A DNA stretch of 64,000 bases from assembly GCF_003028855.1 (NCBI RefSeq), contig NZ_CP028324.1, positions 2,418,001 through 2,482,000 of the forward strand, given 5' to 3'. Position 1 is the first letter of the stretch; each line of letters opens with the position of its first letter. The position numbers and the translations under genes were made by a program. The DNA comes from Pseudoduganella armeniaca (GTDB taxonomy: Bacteria; Pseudomonadota; Gammaproteobacteria; Burkholderiales; Burkholderiaceae_D). This document shows, piece by piece, positions 1-8,731 of this stretch. Under the pieces are notes generated by a model, which was given only the letters and a program-made list of their open reading frames with translations, did no database searches and had not been told where the DNA came from.

Positions 1-375
1 ATCCGCGCCAACGCCGGCCAACGAGCGCTCTACCTGGCGCTGGACTACGACGCCGCCATCGAACCCAGCCCAGCCCCGCCGCGCAGCCTGTGCCAGGACA
101 GCACCTGCGCACCTGCGGCCCTGGCGGCGCTGGATATCTACGAATTGAAGCGCATGGTCCGCGCCAGCCTGCCCGCCGGGCGCGCCCGGGTGTGCCGCGA
201 TGCGCATGCCTGGCAGGCGGGCAGGCTGCGCTGGCCGTGCAGCGCCGTGCCGGGCGCTCCCATCGTGGTCAAGATCGGCTGGCGCGGCAAGAATCCGGAC
301 GGCACGCCGCAGGCCGACGACGACGGCGGCTTTGTCCCCGGGGTGGCGATGACGGTCGCGGGAGTGGGGCCATGA
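1..375 (+). CDS. pilV: Type IV pilus modification protein PilV (3' end)
   Basis: Only the C-terminal 124 residues are in the window; the start lies upstream. The frame opens at base 1 with IRANAGQRALY, and a pair of cysteines (LCQDSTCAPAALAALDIYE) is followed by a short beta-rich tail. This layout of Cys-x4-Cys, then an acidic helix, then LPxGRARVCRD is usual for PilV-type minor pilins. PilV belongs to the minor-pilin complex that primes pilus assembly in the inner membrane and sits at the pilus tip. The stop codon overlaps the pilW start (ATGA at 372-375), so the two are translationally coupled. The family call rests on this tail and on the operon order. Confidence 0.8.
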   Translation: MRANAGQRALYLALDYDAAIEPSPAPPRSLCQDSTCAPAALAALDIYELKRMVRASLPAGRARVCRDAHAWQAGRLRWPCSAVPGAPIVVKIGWRGKNPDGTPQADDDGGFVPGVAMTVAGVGP

Positions 376-1307
376 CGGTGCGGCGCTGCTGTGCCGGCGT
401 CGGCCTCGCCGAAATGCTGGTGGCGCTGGTGCTGGGCATGCTGGTCGCCCTGGCGTCGGCTGCGATGCTGGCCAGCGCAAATGGCGACTTCCTGGTCCAG
501 GGCGCCAGCGCGCGGCTGAACGACGGTGGTCGCTATGCGCTGGCGCTGCTCGGCCAGGCGCTGCGCCAGGCCGGGTATGCGGACCCCGCCGACCCGGCCG
601 GCGGGGGCCCACCGTCGGCAGAGGAGGGCGCTGCCATCGCCGGGCTGGACGCCTGCAGCGTCAGCCCCACGGGTCCAGGCCTGGCGGCCGCGCTGCCAGC
701 CGCCGTCAACGGCAGCGACGCGCTGGCGGTACGCTTCGGCGGTTCCGGCAGCGGCGCCGGCGACGGCTCGGTCACCGACTGCGCCGGCTTTGCCGTCGGG
801 GCGCGCGCGCAGGGCTGGAGCATCTTTTACGTGGCGCGCGGCGACGACGGCGAAGCCGAGCTGCGCTGCAAGTACCGCGCCGACAGCGGCGGCTGGCGCG
901 CCGATGCCGTGGTGCGCGGCGTCGACAGCTTCCAGGTGCTGTACGGCCTGGATACCGATACACCGGGCGATGGCATGGCCAATCGCTTCCTGAACGCGAC
1001 GGCCATCGACGCACTGGACGCGGCGCTGGAGCCCCATGGCGAAACGGCCGCCGAGCGGGCGCTGGACCGGAGCCGCCGCTCGCACTGGCATCGCGTCGTC
1101 ACGGTGCGGGTCGCACTGTTGCTGCATGGCGAGGCCGGCATGCGCGATGGGGCACGGCCGTTGCGCTATGCGCTGTTCGGCGACGCGTATGCGGCTGCCG
1201 ATCCGGGCACCCGCATCGACGAGGTGGCGCTGCCGGCACCGCTGCGCGCGCGGCCGCGCCGCCTGTTCGAGACGGCCGTGACGGTGCGCAATGGGGGCGG
1301 GCCATGA
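372..1307 (+). CDS. pilW: Type IV pilus minor pilin PilW
   Basis: The 311-residue product begins with a class III prepilin leader: nine residues ending in Gly9, then VGLAEMLVALVLGMLVALAS, with the conserved glutamate at mature position 5. PilD would cut after Gly9. The rest is a typical PilW body with scattered cysteines (around residues 97, 136 and 167) and a C-terminal globular part. I start at 372 because it overlaps the pilV stop and puts the leader at the N terminus; an upstream in-frame start would bury the prepilin motif. PilW is a minor pilin that helps initiate fibres and present PilY1. It overlaps pilX by ATGA at 1304-1307. Confidence 0.9.
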   Translation: MTVRRCCAGVGLAEMLVALVLGMLVALASAAMLASANGDFLVQGASARLNDGGRYALALLGQALRQAGYADPADPAGGGPPSAEEGAAIAGLDACSVSPTGPGLAAALPAAVNGSDALAVRFGGSGSGAGDGSVTDCAGFAVGARAQGWSIFYVARGDDGEAELRCKYRADSGGWRADAVVRGVDSFQVLYGLDTDTPGDGMANRFLNATAIDALDAALEPHGETAAERALDRSRRSHWHRVVTVRVALLLHGEAGMRDGARPLRYALFGDAYAAADPGTRIDEVALPAPLRARPRRLFETAVTVRNGGGP

Positions 1308-1888
1308 ACGGCGGGCGCTGGCATCGGCAGCGCGGCGTGACCTTGGTGGTCAGCCTGCTGATGCTGGCGGCCGTGCTGCTGCTGGCGGCATCGTCGGCCA
1401 GCGTGGCACTGATGGGAGAAAAATCGGCGCGCGCCGAGCGGGACCGGCACATCGCGCTGCAATCTGCGGAGGATGCGTTGATGGATGCGGAACTCGAGAT
1501 CGAAGGATCGGCTGCCGTACCCGCGGAGCGGCGCGCCGTGCTGCGTGCGCCAGACAGTTTTGCTGTCGATTGCGGCAATGGGGTGGCGCTGGGGCTGTGC
1601 GCCCGCAGTGCACCGGGCGAGCCGCCGCCGTGGCTGGCCGTGGACCTGGCAGACGAGGCCCAGAGCGTGGCACTGGGCGGCTTTACCGGCACCCTCACGG
1701 AGGCGGCCGATGGCCTGCTGCCGCTGCGCAAGCCGCGCTATATCGTGGAGCGGCTGCCATACCGGCCGCCCGGGGCGGAAGCCGGTGCCGACAACGGCTA
1801 CCTGTACCGCGTGACGGCGGTCGGTTTCGGCAGCCGGCCCGGCACGCAGGTCGTGCTGCAGTCGACCTGGCGCCCGACGGACGAGTGA
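1304..1888 (+). CDS. pilX: Type IV pilus minor pilin PilX
   Basis: The product has 194 residues with a short basic leader (MNGGRWHRQRG) and then VTLVVSLLMLAAVLLLAASS, a prepilin-like hydrophobic segment. Position 5 after the predicted cut is Val instead of Glu, which is normal for PilX and GspK-type tip pilins. The region after the helix (MGEKSARAERDRHIALQSAEDALMDAE) is the conserved amphipathic PilX N-terminal stretch. It is a minor pilin of the priming complex. It sits between pilW and pilY1, starting inside the pilW stop and ending 7 bp before pilY1, so it is clearly operonic. Confidence 0.88.
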   Translation: MNGGRWHRQRGVTLVVSLLMLAAVLLLAASSASVALMGEKSARAERDRHIALQSAEDALMDAELEIEGSAAVPAERRAVLRAPDSFAVDCGNGVALGLCARSAPGEPPPWLAVDLADEAQSVALGGFTGTLTEAADGLLPLRKPRYIVERLPYRPPGAEAGADNGYLYRVTAVGFGSRPGTQVVLQSTWRPTDE

Positions 1889-1895
1889 GGCGGCG

Positions 1896-4007
1896 ATGCT
1901 GGCGCGTGTGTTGGCCCTGGCCCTCCTGCTGGCGCTGTTCGCAGCGCTGGCAGCGCAAGCGGTGGAACCGGGCAGCGGCGAGCATGCCGCGCTCGGCTGC
2001 GGCGCACGTGCCGGCACCGTGCATGGTGCGGCACTTAGCATACCGCGCAGCCGGCTGGCCCCCATCGGTGCGGAAGAGGCCAGCGTGTTTCGCGCCGCAT
2101 ACGAACTGGGCCGCGGCAGCGGCACGCTGACGCGCACGCCGCTGGTGCGCGACGCGGATGGGACGCTGCGCTTGCAGGCGCCATCGTGGGACGCCGGCCA
2201 GCTGCTGGCGCGCATGGATCCGGCCGCGCGGCGCATTTACACGTTCGATGGTGGCCGCACGGTGCCATTCGTTTGGGAGTCGCTGCCCACCGCGTTGCAG
2301 GCGGCATTGAGTTGGCCGCCGCTGGCCGCCGTCGATGCGGCCGGGCCGGCGCGGCTGGCCTGGCTGCGCGGCGAGCGTCGGCTGGAAGGGCGCGGACTGC
2401 GAGTGCGCAGCGGAGTATTGGGCGACGCCGTGCACGGGGCGCCGGTGTTTGCCGGCGCGGCCGCGAGCCCGCTGTCGAGAGGCGGCGATGCGGCATATGC
2501 CACGTTCCGGCGCGCGGCATTGCGCCGCGTGCCTACCGTCTACCTGGGCGCCAACGACGGCATGCTGCACGCGTTCGACGCGCGCAGCGGCGCCGAACTG
2601 TTCGCCTACGTGCCGGCCCAGCTGTCCCACGCGCTCGGTGCGCTGACCGCGCCGGACTACGTGCACCGGCCGTACGTGGACGGGCCGTTGACCCTGGGCG
2701 AGGCCAGCATCGACGGCGCCTGGCGCACCGTGCTGGTAGCGTCGCCCGGCATGGGCGCGCGTGGCCTGTTCGCGCTGGACGTCACGGACCCGGCCGATTT
2801 CACGAGCGCCTTGTGGGAGTTCGGCGAGCGCGACGATCCGGCCATCGGCAACGTGCTGGCCCCGGCCCAGGTGGCGCGACTGCACCTGCGCGATCGGGCC
2901 GGCGTGCCGCAGTACCGCCACTTCGCGCTGGCCGGAAATGGCGGCGGCAGCGAAACCGGCACGGCCGCGTTGTTCCTGCTGGCGCTGGACAAGCCGCCGC
3001 TGGCGCCCTGGCGGCGCGATACCAGCTACTACCGGCTCGACACGCCAGCGGGCGAGCCGGGACTCGCCACGGGGCTGTCGGCACCGGCGCTGGTGCCCGA
3101 TGACGACGACATCCTGCGCCACGCCTACGCCGGCGACCTGCAGGGCAACCTGTGGCGCTTCGATTTCACGCGGCCAGCACCCTGGCGCGGCGGCGTGCCG
3201 CATCGGCCCGTGTTCGTGGCGCGCGACGCGGCCGGCAGGCGCCAGCCGATCGCGCAGCAGCCCAAGGTCGTGCACGTGGCCGGCGGCGGCTACCTGGTGC
3301 TGTTCGGCACCGGCCAGCTGCAGTCGCGCGAGGAGCGCGACCCGGCCCGCTTCACGCCCCAGTCGTTCTACGCCGTGTACGACGATCCCGCTGCGCCGCC
3401 GTCGGTCGCAGTGCTGACGCGCGCGCACCTGCTGGAGCGGCGGCTGCACCGCGCCGCCTCGGCTGGCAGCGGCTTCACCGTTACGGGACGCAACCAGGCC
3501 GTTGGCGCAGGCGAGCGCCCGAAAGGCTGGTACCTGGACTTTGCCGACAGCGTGACAACTGGCGAGCGCAGCATCGCCAGCGCGACAGTGGCAGACGGGA
3601 ACGTGGCGTTTAATACGGTGCTGCCGGGAGCGGACCCGTGCGCGGACAGTGCCAGCCGGGCCTACGTGCTCGATGCCCTGTCCGGATTCGCGCCCGGTGA
3701 CGGCGGGGCAGCCATCAGCGGCAACGTCACCGGTACACTGCTGCCGGACTTCATCGATGGGCCGCCACTGCTGCTGGCGGGGGCGCGCACGCGTACGCGT
3801 GGGTTGCCGGCGGTCCCCGGCGCACGCTTCCAGGTCGCGCGCACGACGGATCATGTGGCGCTGAGCTCGCGCGGCACGGTGACGCGGGCGGCGACCAGCC
3901 GCGCCAGCCTGCCAGCCGGGCGCCTGAGCTGGCGCGAGGTGCTGAACTGGCGCCAGTTGCATGCCGAGGCGGCGCGGCGCGGCAGGGTCGATGGGAGGCC
4001 GCCATGA
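1896..4007 (+). CDS. pilY1: PilY1/PilC-type pilus tip adhesin, short form
   Basis: The 703-residue protein starts with a signal peptide (hydrophobic residues 4-20, AQA cleavage site). The rest is the C-terminal PilY1 beta-propeller: VYLGANDGMLHAFDARSG near residue 212, YVDGPLTLGEA near 258, and YAGDLQGNLWRFDF near 410. PilY1 sits at the pilus tip and tunes adhesion and retraction. Two points are odd. It is short: family members usually exceed 1000 residues and carry a large N-terminal region (a von Willebrand A domain in Pseudomonas), which is missing here. Also, where homologues have a DxDxDGxxD calcium loop just before YAGD, this one reads PDDDDILRH, so calcium binding may be changed. It overlaps the next start (ATGA, 4004-4007). 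Confidence 0.88.
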   Translation: MLARVLALALLLALFAALAAQAVEPGSGEHAALGCGARAGTVHGAALSIPRSRLAPIGAEEASVFRAAYELGRGSGTLTRTPLVRDADGTLRLQAPSWDAGQLLARMDPAARRIYTFDGGRTVPFVWESLPTALQAALSWPPLAAVDAAGPARLAWLRGERRLEGRGLRVRSGVLGDAVHGAPVFAGAAASPLSRGGDAAYATFRRAALRRVPTVYLGANDGMLHAFDARSGAELFAYVPAQLSHALGALTAPDYVHRPYVDGPLTLGEASIDGAWRTVLVASPGMGARGLFALDVTDPADFTSALWEFGERDDPAIGNVLAPAQVARLHLRDRAGVPQYRHFALAGNGGGSETGTAALFLLALDKPPLAPWRRDTSYYRLDTPAGEPGLATGLSAPALVPDDDDILRHAYAGDLQGNLWRFDFTRPAPWRGGVPHRPVFVARDAAGRRQPIAQQPKVVHVAGGGYLVLFGTGQLQSREERDPARFTPQSFYAVYDDPAAPPSVAVLTRAHLLERRLHRAASAGSGFTVTGRNQAVGAGERPKGWYLDFADSVTTGERSIASATVADGNVAFNTVLPGADPCADSASRAYVLDALSGFAPGDGGAAISGNVTGTLLPDFIDGPPLLLAGARTRTRGLPAVPGARFQVARTTDHVALSSRGTVTRAATSRASLPAGRLSWREVLNWRQLHAEAARRGRVDGRPP

Positions 4008-4477
4008 GTGCCGCGGCTGAGCGCCGGGTTACCCGACAGCGGGCGTTTACGCTGACCGAGGTACTGGTGGCGCTGGCTGTCTGCGGCATCGTCGGCGCGG
4101 TGGCGCTGCCGACCTACCAGGAGCAACTGGTGCGGGCCCGCCGCACCGAAGCGCAGGCGGCATTGCAGCGGCTGATGCAACAGCAGGAGCGCTACTTCAC
4201 GCTGCACAACCGCTATGTCGCGTTCGGGCCGGACAGTACGGACGATGACGCACGCCAGTTCCGTTGGTGGTCCGGTACCAGGCCGGAGCGCAGCGCGTAT
4301 GAGATCGCGGGCCGGGCATGCGACGACCGGCCGCTGGAAGAATGCGTGCAGCTGGTCGCCACGCCCGGCACGCGCCGGGTCGACGTTCATTTCAGGGATG
4401 CATCATGCGGCCAACTGATCCTGACCAGCCTGGGCGAGCGGCGCGCCAGCGGCACCGACCCGCGCTGCTGGCGCTGA
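4004..4477 (+). CDS. pilE: Type IV pilin PilE-like minor pilin
   Basis: The 157-residue protein has a 13-residue leader ending in Ala, then FTLTEVLVALAVCGIVGAVA with Glu5. This is a class III prepilin with Ala, not Gly, before the cut. Residues 45-65 (EAQAALQRLMQQQERYFTLHNRY) match the conserved helix of the small PilE-type pilins found at the end of minor-pilin operons. The C terminus carries cysteines (ACDDRPLEEC; CGQL; RCWR) that could make the usual disulfide loop. It is probably a minor pilin and not the main fibre subunit, because it lies in the minor-pilin operon. The upstream neighbour overlaps it; fimT begins within its 3' end. Confidence 0.8.
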   Translation: MSAAAERRVTRQRAFTLTEVLVALAVCGIVGAVALPTYQEQLVRARRTEAQAALQRLMQQQERYFTLHNRYVAFGPDSTDDDARQFRWWSGTRPERSAYEIAGRACDDRPLEECVQLVATPGTRRVDVHFRDASCGQLILTSLGERRASGTDPRCWR

Positions 4478-5011
4478 GCGCGGCGTTCACGCTGGTCGAA
4501 GCCCTCATCGCGCTGGCCGTGGCCGGCGTGCTGCTGGGCGCGGCCGTGCCGGACCTGCGCGCGTTCGCCGCGCGCCAGCAGATCCGCGCCGCCTCCACCG
4601 ACTTGATGGCGGCGCTGCACCTGGCGCGGTCCGAGGCGCTGGGGCGGGGCGAGATCGTCGTGGTGGCCCCAGCGAGGCGCGCGGGATCGCCTGGCAGCAG
4701 GGCTGGGTGGTGTTTGCCGACCGCGATGGCGACAGCCGGCCCGGCCCCGGCGACGAGGTGCTGTTCCGGCACGGACCGGTGGCCGACGGGATGCGCATCT
4801 GGGCGCGGCTGTCGGCCGCTGCACCGCCCTGGTATGTCGCCTATAATAGTGCCGGCCGTTCATGCCGTGCCGGCAACGCCAGCGCCGCCAACTGGGGCAC
4901 GCTGTCGCTGCGCACGGGGACGAAGCACGCAACATCAAGATCAATATGCTGGGGCGCGCGCGGCTGTGCGATCCCATGCGCGACGGCACATGCGGCGCGG
5001 CGGCGGAGTAG
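4405..5011 (+). pseudogene. fimT: FimT/GspH-type minor pilin gene with two frameshifts
   Basis: The gene starts at ATG 4405 inside the pilE-like gene and encodes a prepilin N terminus (AFTLVEALIALAVAGVLLGAA, then ATDLMAALHLARSEA-type text). The frame breaks at the CCCC run 4667-4670. The next frame resumes with SEARGIAWQQGWVVFADRDG, the conserved FimT core, and breaks again at GGGG 4916-4919. The third frame gives DEARNIKINMLGRARLCDP and stops at 5009-5011. Adding one C and one G restores a continuous FimT of about 200 residues. Each piece matches its proper place in the family, so the gene was recently intact, or is intact and the sequence carries two indels. It would be a pilus-initiating minor pilin. 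Confidence 0.8.
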
Positions 5012-5042
5012 CCGGGCGAGGCCGGCAGGCGGACAGGAAGCG

Positions 5043-6173
5043 ATGAACGACACCAACAGCACCAGCGTCAGCAACGACGGCGAAGGCATGCGCCTGGCCC
5101 TGCAATGGGCGGCGAAGGGTTTGTACACGACGTCGCCCAATCCCCATATCGGCTGCGTCATCGTCAAGGACGGCATCGTCATCGGCGCCGGCGTCACGCA
5201 GCCCGCCGGCCAGGACCATGCGGAAATCCAGGCCCTGAAGGACGCCGCCCAGCACGGCCACGACGTGCGCGGCGCGACGGCCTACGTGACCCTCGAGCCG
5301 TGCAGCCATTACGGCCGCACGCCGCCGTGCTGCGACGCGCTGGTGCGCGCCGGCCTGGGGCGGGTGGTGGCGGCAATGGAAGACCCGAATCCGCTGGTCG
5401 CGGGGCAGGGCATGGCGCGCCTGGCGGCGGCCGGCATCGGGGTGGAGGTGATGTCCGGCCCGCTGTCGGACGAGGCCTATGAGCTGAACATCGGTTTTTT
5501 CTCGCGCATGCGCCGCCAGCTGCCGTGGGTGCGCCTGAAGACGGCGGCCAGCCTGGATGGCATGACCGCGCTGCACGACGGCAGCAGCCAATGGATCACG
5601 GGCGAGGCGGCGCGCGCGGACGGGCATGCCTGGCGCGCCCGCGCCTGCGCGATCCTGACGGGCATCGGCACCGTCAAGGCCGACGATCCACAACTGAACG
5701 TGCGCGCCGTCGAGACGCCGCGCCAGCCGCGCCGCATCGTCGTGGACAGCCGGCTGGAGATCGATCCGAACGCAAAGGTCCTGGCGGGCGGCGGTACGCT
5801 GGTCGTGTCCGCCGTGCGCGACCACGACAAGGAAGCGCGGCTGCGTGACCTGGGCGCCGAGGTCATCACGCTGGCGAATGCGCACGGCAAGGTGGACCTG
5901 CCGGAACTGATGCGCGAGCTGGGGCGTCGTCAAATCAACGAGCTGCACGTGGAAGCGGGCACCAAGCTGAACGGCTCGCTGGTGCGCGAGCGCTGCGTCG
6001 ACGAGCTGCTGGTCTACCTGGCGCCCACCTTGCTGGGCGACGCCCAGGGGATGTTCGCGCTGCCGGCGCTGGCCAGCCTGGAACACAAGCGTACCTTGAA
6101 ATTCCATGAAGTGCGCAGCGTGGGTGACGACCTGCGCATTCTGGCGCGCTTCACGGACCAAGCCACCAACTAG
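5043..6173 (+). CDS. ribD: Bifunctional riboflavin deaminase/reductase RibD
   Basis: This 376-residue enzyme carries out two successive riboflavin steps: zinc-dependent deamination of the pyrimidine made by GTP cyclohydrolase II, then NADPH-dependent reduction of its ribose. The deaminase half (residues ~10-145) has DHAEIQAL and EPCSHYGRTPPC, supplying the zinc His and two Cys plus the catalytic Glu. The reductase half has WVRLKTAASLDGMTA, SQWITG and the GTVKADDP stretch. I choose ATG 5043 (GGAAG eight bases upstream) over the longer open frame, which is the fimT remnant. The length is normal for RibD. It is followed 44 bp later by ribE, so the two form a riboflavin pair. Confidence 0.95.
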   Translation: MNDTNSTSVSNDGEGMRLALQWAAKGLYTTSPNPHIGCVIVKDGIVIGAGVTQPAGQDHAEIQALKDAAQHGHDVRGATAYVTLEPCSHYGRTPPCCDALVRAGLGRVVAAMEDPNPLVAGQGMARLAAAGIGVEVMSGPLSDEAYELNIGFFSRMRRQLPWVRLKTAASLDGMTALHDGSSQWITGEAARADGHAWRARACAILTGIGTVKADDPQLNVRAVETPRQPRRIVVDSRLEIDPNAKVLAGGGTLVVSAVRDHDKEARLRDLGAEVITLANAHGKVDLPELMRELGRRQINELHVEAGTKLNGSLVRERCVDELLVYLAPTLLGDAQGMFALPALASLEHKRTLKFHEVRSVGDDLRILARFTDQATN

Positions 6174-6217
6174 ACAATCCGGCGCCGCTGCGGCGCCGCC
6201 AACCACAGGAATCGAGC

Positions 6218-6840
6218 ATGTTTACTGGAATCGTCGCCGCTGTCGGCAAGATCAAGACCGTTACCCCGCTGCCAGGAGGCCATGACGCAGGCGTGCGCCT
6301 GGACATCGACGCGGGCCCGCTGCCGCTGGCGGACGTCGGCCTGGGCGACTCGATCGCCATCAACGGCGCCTGCATGACGGTGGTGGAAAAGACGGACAAT
6401 TCATTCGTCGTCGACGTCTCGCGCGAAAGCCTGAACTGCACCGCCGGCCTGGATACGCCGGCGGAAGTGAACCTGGAAAAGGCGCTGACCCTGGCCGAGC
6501 GGCTGGGGGCCACCTGGTGTCCGGCCACGTGGACGGCCTGGGCACGGTGCGCAAGTTCGAGCCCGTGGGCGAGTCGTACGAGCTGATCGTGGAAGCGCCG
6601 CGCGAGCTGGCCAAGTACCTGGCGTTCAAGGGCTCGGTGGTCGTCAACGGCGTCTCGCTGACGGTGAATCGCGTCGAGGACGTGGCCGAAGGTTGCCGCT
6701 TCTCGATCAACCTGATTCCGCACACGATCCAGGTGACGACCTTGAAGCACCTGAAGGTCGGTTCGAAGGTCAACCTGGAGATCGACCTGATCGCCCGCTA
6801 CGTGGAACGCATGCTGTCGGTGGAGCAGAAGGTCGGTTGA
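6218..6840 (+). pseudogene. ribE: Riboflavin synthase alpha chain, one frameshift
   Basis: Riboflavin synthase joins two lumazine molecules to give riboflavin. The N-terminal half starts with the hallmark MFTGIV and covers the first lumazine-binding repeat up to LAERLG. The frame breaks at the GGGGG run 6505-6509. The next frame continues with LVSGHVDGLGTV and the whole second repeat to the stop at 6838-6840. Adding a single G gives LGGHLVSGHVDG, exactly the family sequence, and a protein of about 207 residues. Because the enzyme is normally essential for riboflavin prototrophs and no other damage is visible, a sequencing indel is the simplest explanation. I cannot exclude true inactivation with a second copy elsewhere. 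Confidence 0.85.
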
Positions 6841-6878
6841 ACCGCTGAGCGGGCGCCGTCGCTATCGCTTGAACCTGC

Positions 6879-6931
6879 GGTGTCAGGCACCTTTCTTCGG
6901 GTCGCAGACCCGAAGAAAGGTGCCTGACACC
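6879..6931. repeat. Perfect 25-bp inverted repeat with GCA loop
   Basis: The left arm (6879-6903) and right arm (6907-6931) are exact reverse complements, starting with GGTGTCAGGCACC. The hairpin lies between convergent genes (ribE and the IS110 fragment) and could act as a bidirectional terminator, although no T run follows. It belongs to the window's family of palindromic intergenic words. Confidence 0.85.
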
Positions 6932-6944
6932 GGGGTGCTGCCCG

Positions 6945-7543
6945 CTACGCCGGCACATCCGTACGCAGCTCGACCAGCTCGGCAAGCGACTTGCGGAACT
7001 GGGCGATCGAGCCATCAAGCCACGCAACATGCTGCATGATCTCGTCTACCTGCTTCAAGGCGCCGTGCGTTTGGGCCTTTTCAGCCGACGCCATTTCCTT
7101 GTCCCGCATTTCTTCCAGTTCCGCCAGCCGCCTTTCGATCTCATCGATCATGCGCTGCTGAGGGGACGGCGCCACCAGCGCCGCGGGCCGGCGCGCCGCG
7201 CAGTAGCGCGCGACAATGTCGGCGCCCAGCCGGCCGGCCCGTAACGACAGCCCTTCGGTGTCCGCGAACGCGCCAATATCTTCGGCTGCGACGTAGCTGA
7301 CGTGCAAGCCGGCATCGTGCAGGGCAAGTGCGACGTTCCACGCCATGAAGTCGCCCTTGACCACGCAGAAGTGCACGGTTTCCAGCGCCACCTTCTGCTT
7401 GCGAAACCATTCGAGCAGATCATCCGGCCCTGGCAGGTCGCGTCGAGCGCGCGGGTCTTCCATTTACCGTCCACCAGCAGCGCGCCATCGAGCCTGCGCT
7501 TGCCCACCTCCACGCCGGCGACGGCGTTCCCCATCATTGCCAC
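6945..7543 (-). pseudogene. Degenerate IS110-type transposase, N-terminal part
   Basis: The text GVEVGKRRLDGALLVDG and, later, ALHDAGLHVSYVAAEDIGAFAD and RAGRLGADIVARYCAARRP follow the order of the DEDD domain of IS110 transposases, ending in a coiled-coil linker (IERRLAELEEMRDKEM). Several acidic residues expected in the active site are missing: the usual EATG block reads CVVKGDF. The C-terminal transposase domain is absent; the frame stops about 200 residues in. There is also a frame break at the CCC run 7438-7440 (plus-strand view), repaired by one extra base to read ATCQGPDDLLEWF. It is a remnant or a domesticated fragment. No IS ends were recognised. Confidence 0.6.
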
Positions 7544-7558
7544 ATCAGTCCTTTCACG

Positions 7559-8597
7559 TTATTGCTCGACACGTGCGGGGGCCTGCTTCGCCCGCACCGC
7601 CGCGATAAAGCCCTCCGGATCATCCAGGCCCAGGTAAATCTGGTGCACCGGCCGCAACGGCACGAGCAAGCCAGTCAGCCGCGTACCGGCCTGCAAGGTC
7701 AGCGCTACGTTCAGCGCGCCGCACTGCCGGAGCCGCATGACGCCACCCCGGCGGCGCACGTCGTTGCCGCAGCGCTCGACCGTCACGATGGCTGCCAGCG
7801 GGATCGCCTGGTCCGCTGCCAGCATGCCATAGCGCAAGAGCAGCGTCTGGCCGTCCAGCGACACCGGGCGCCAGCGCGTCGCCCGATATTCGGCAACGAG
7901 ATACAGCAAGGCCCACAGTTGCAGGCCGTCCGCGGCCCAGGCCATCCAGGGCGCTGGTGCCATGCAGTGCAGCAGCAGGTGCGCCAGCGGCAATTCGAGC
8001 AGCAGCACGAAGATGAACGCCGCCTGCGTCGAAGCGTTGCCCTGGTTGGCATGATAGGTGAAATGCCGGTCGCCGCGGAAGCGCAGCGCGGCGCCGTCGC
8101 GCAGGAACACCCCGTAGTACCAGGCGCGCGCCTCGAACAGGAAGGGGGCAGCCAGCTTGCCGAAGCGCGCGGTCAATTCGCTGGCGAGCGCCGCGTCGAC
8201 ATCGCCGGTCGTCCGCACCAGCGCGCGCACGCGGCCGACCAGTGTCAGCACCAGCCATGCCTCCAGCCCTGACTGCAGCGCGGGCATCAGCAGCCAGTTG
8301 TCCTCGAACGTGCGCCACGGATCCTTGGCGGCCGGCGGCACGACCGCGCTGCCGAACAGCAGGCTGGCGGCGCAGCACGCCAGCAGCCGCGCCGGCAGCG
8401 TCTTCAATTTGGGGCCGGAACAGCAGCCAGTACAGCGCTGGCAGCGTCACGACGATGTCAACCAGCAGCGGCCACTCCGGCCAGGCGCGGCCATGGTCGT
8501 TCAGGATACTGGGCACGTGATAGAAGGCGGCATGGCCGCTGGCCAAGGCCAGCAGTGCAATAATGAACCAGGTTGTTCGACGATCGAGCGATCTCAT
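7559..8597 (-). pseudogene. Multi-pass membrane protein of unknown function, frameshifted
   Basis: The N-terminal frame starts at 8597 with MRSLDRRTTWFIIALLALASGHAAFYHVP, a membrane segment, and a second one (LLVDIVVTLPALYWLLF). The frame changes at the GGGG run 8411-8414; removing one base joins LLFRP to KLKTLPARLLACCAASLLFG and gives a single protein of about 345 residues. Further hydrophobic stretches follow (AFIFVLLLELPLAHLLLH and LWALLYLVAEY), then a soluble C-terminal part with a PH-like feel (TLLLRYGMLAADQAIPLAAIVTVERC). I do not recognise a family. The two frames could be two genes, but the short overlap and lack of a ribosome site before the second argue for one broken gene. Confidence 0.6.
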
Positions 8598-8680
8598 AGG
8601 ATTTGTCCGAGAGCCTGCCCCTGAGTATAGCGAACTATCCGCTCGACAATTGCCGCCGCCATCGAGCGGATGCGGTTTCC

Positions 8681-8731
8681 TGGAAGTGTCCTGGTATCAC
8701 AGCGACGAGATCAGCCTGGCACCGCAAGCGG
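8681..8731 (-). repeat. Remnant copy of the PAAR gene 3' end
   Basis: These 51 bases match 9871-9921, the end of the PAAR gene and its flank, at 45 of 51 positions. The second Sel1 gene runs into this remnant in another frame, taking its last codons (LAVPG and the stop) from it. This marks a duplicated Sel1-PAAR unit that later lost its middle. Confidence 0.85.
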
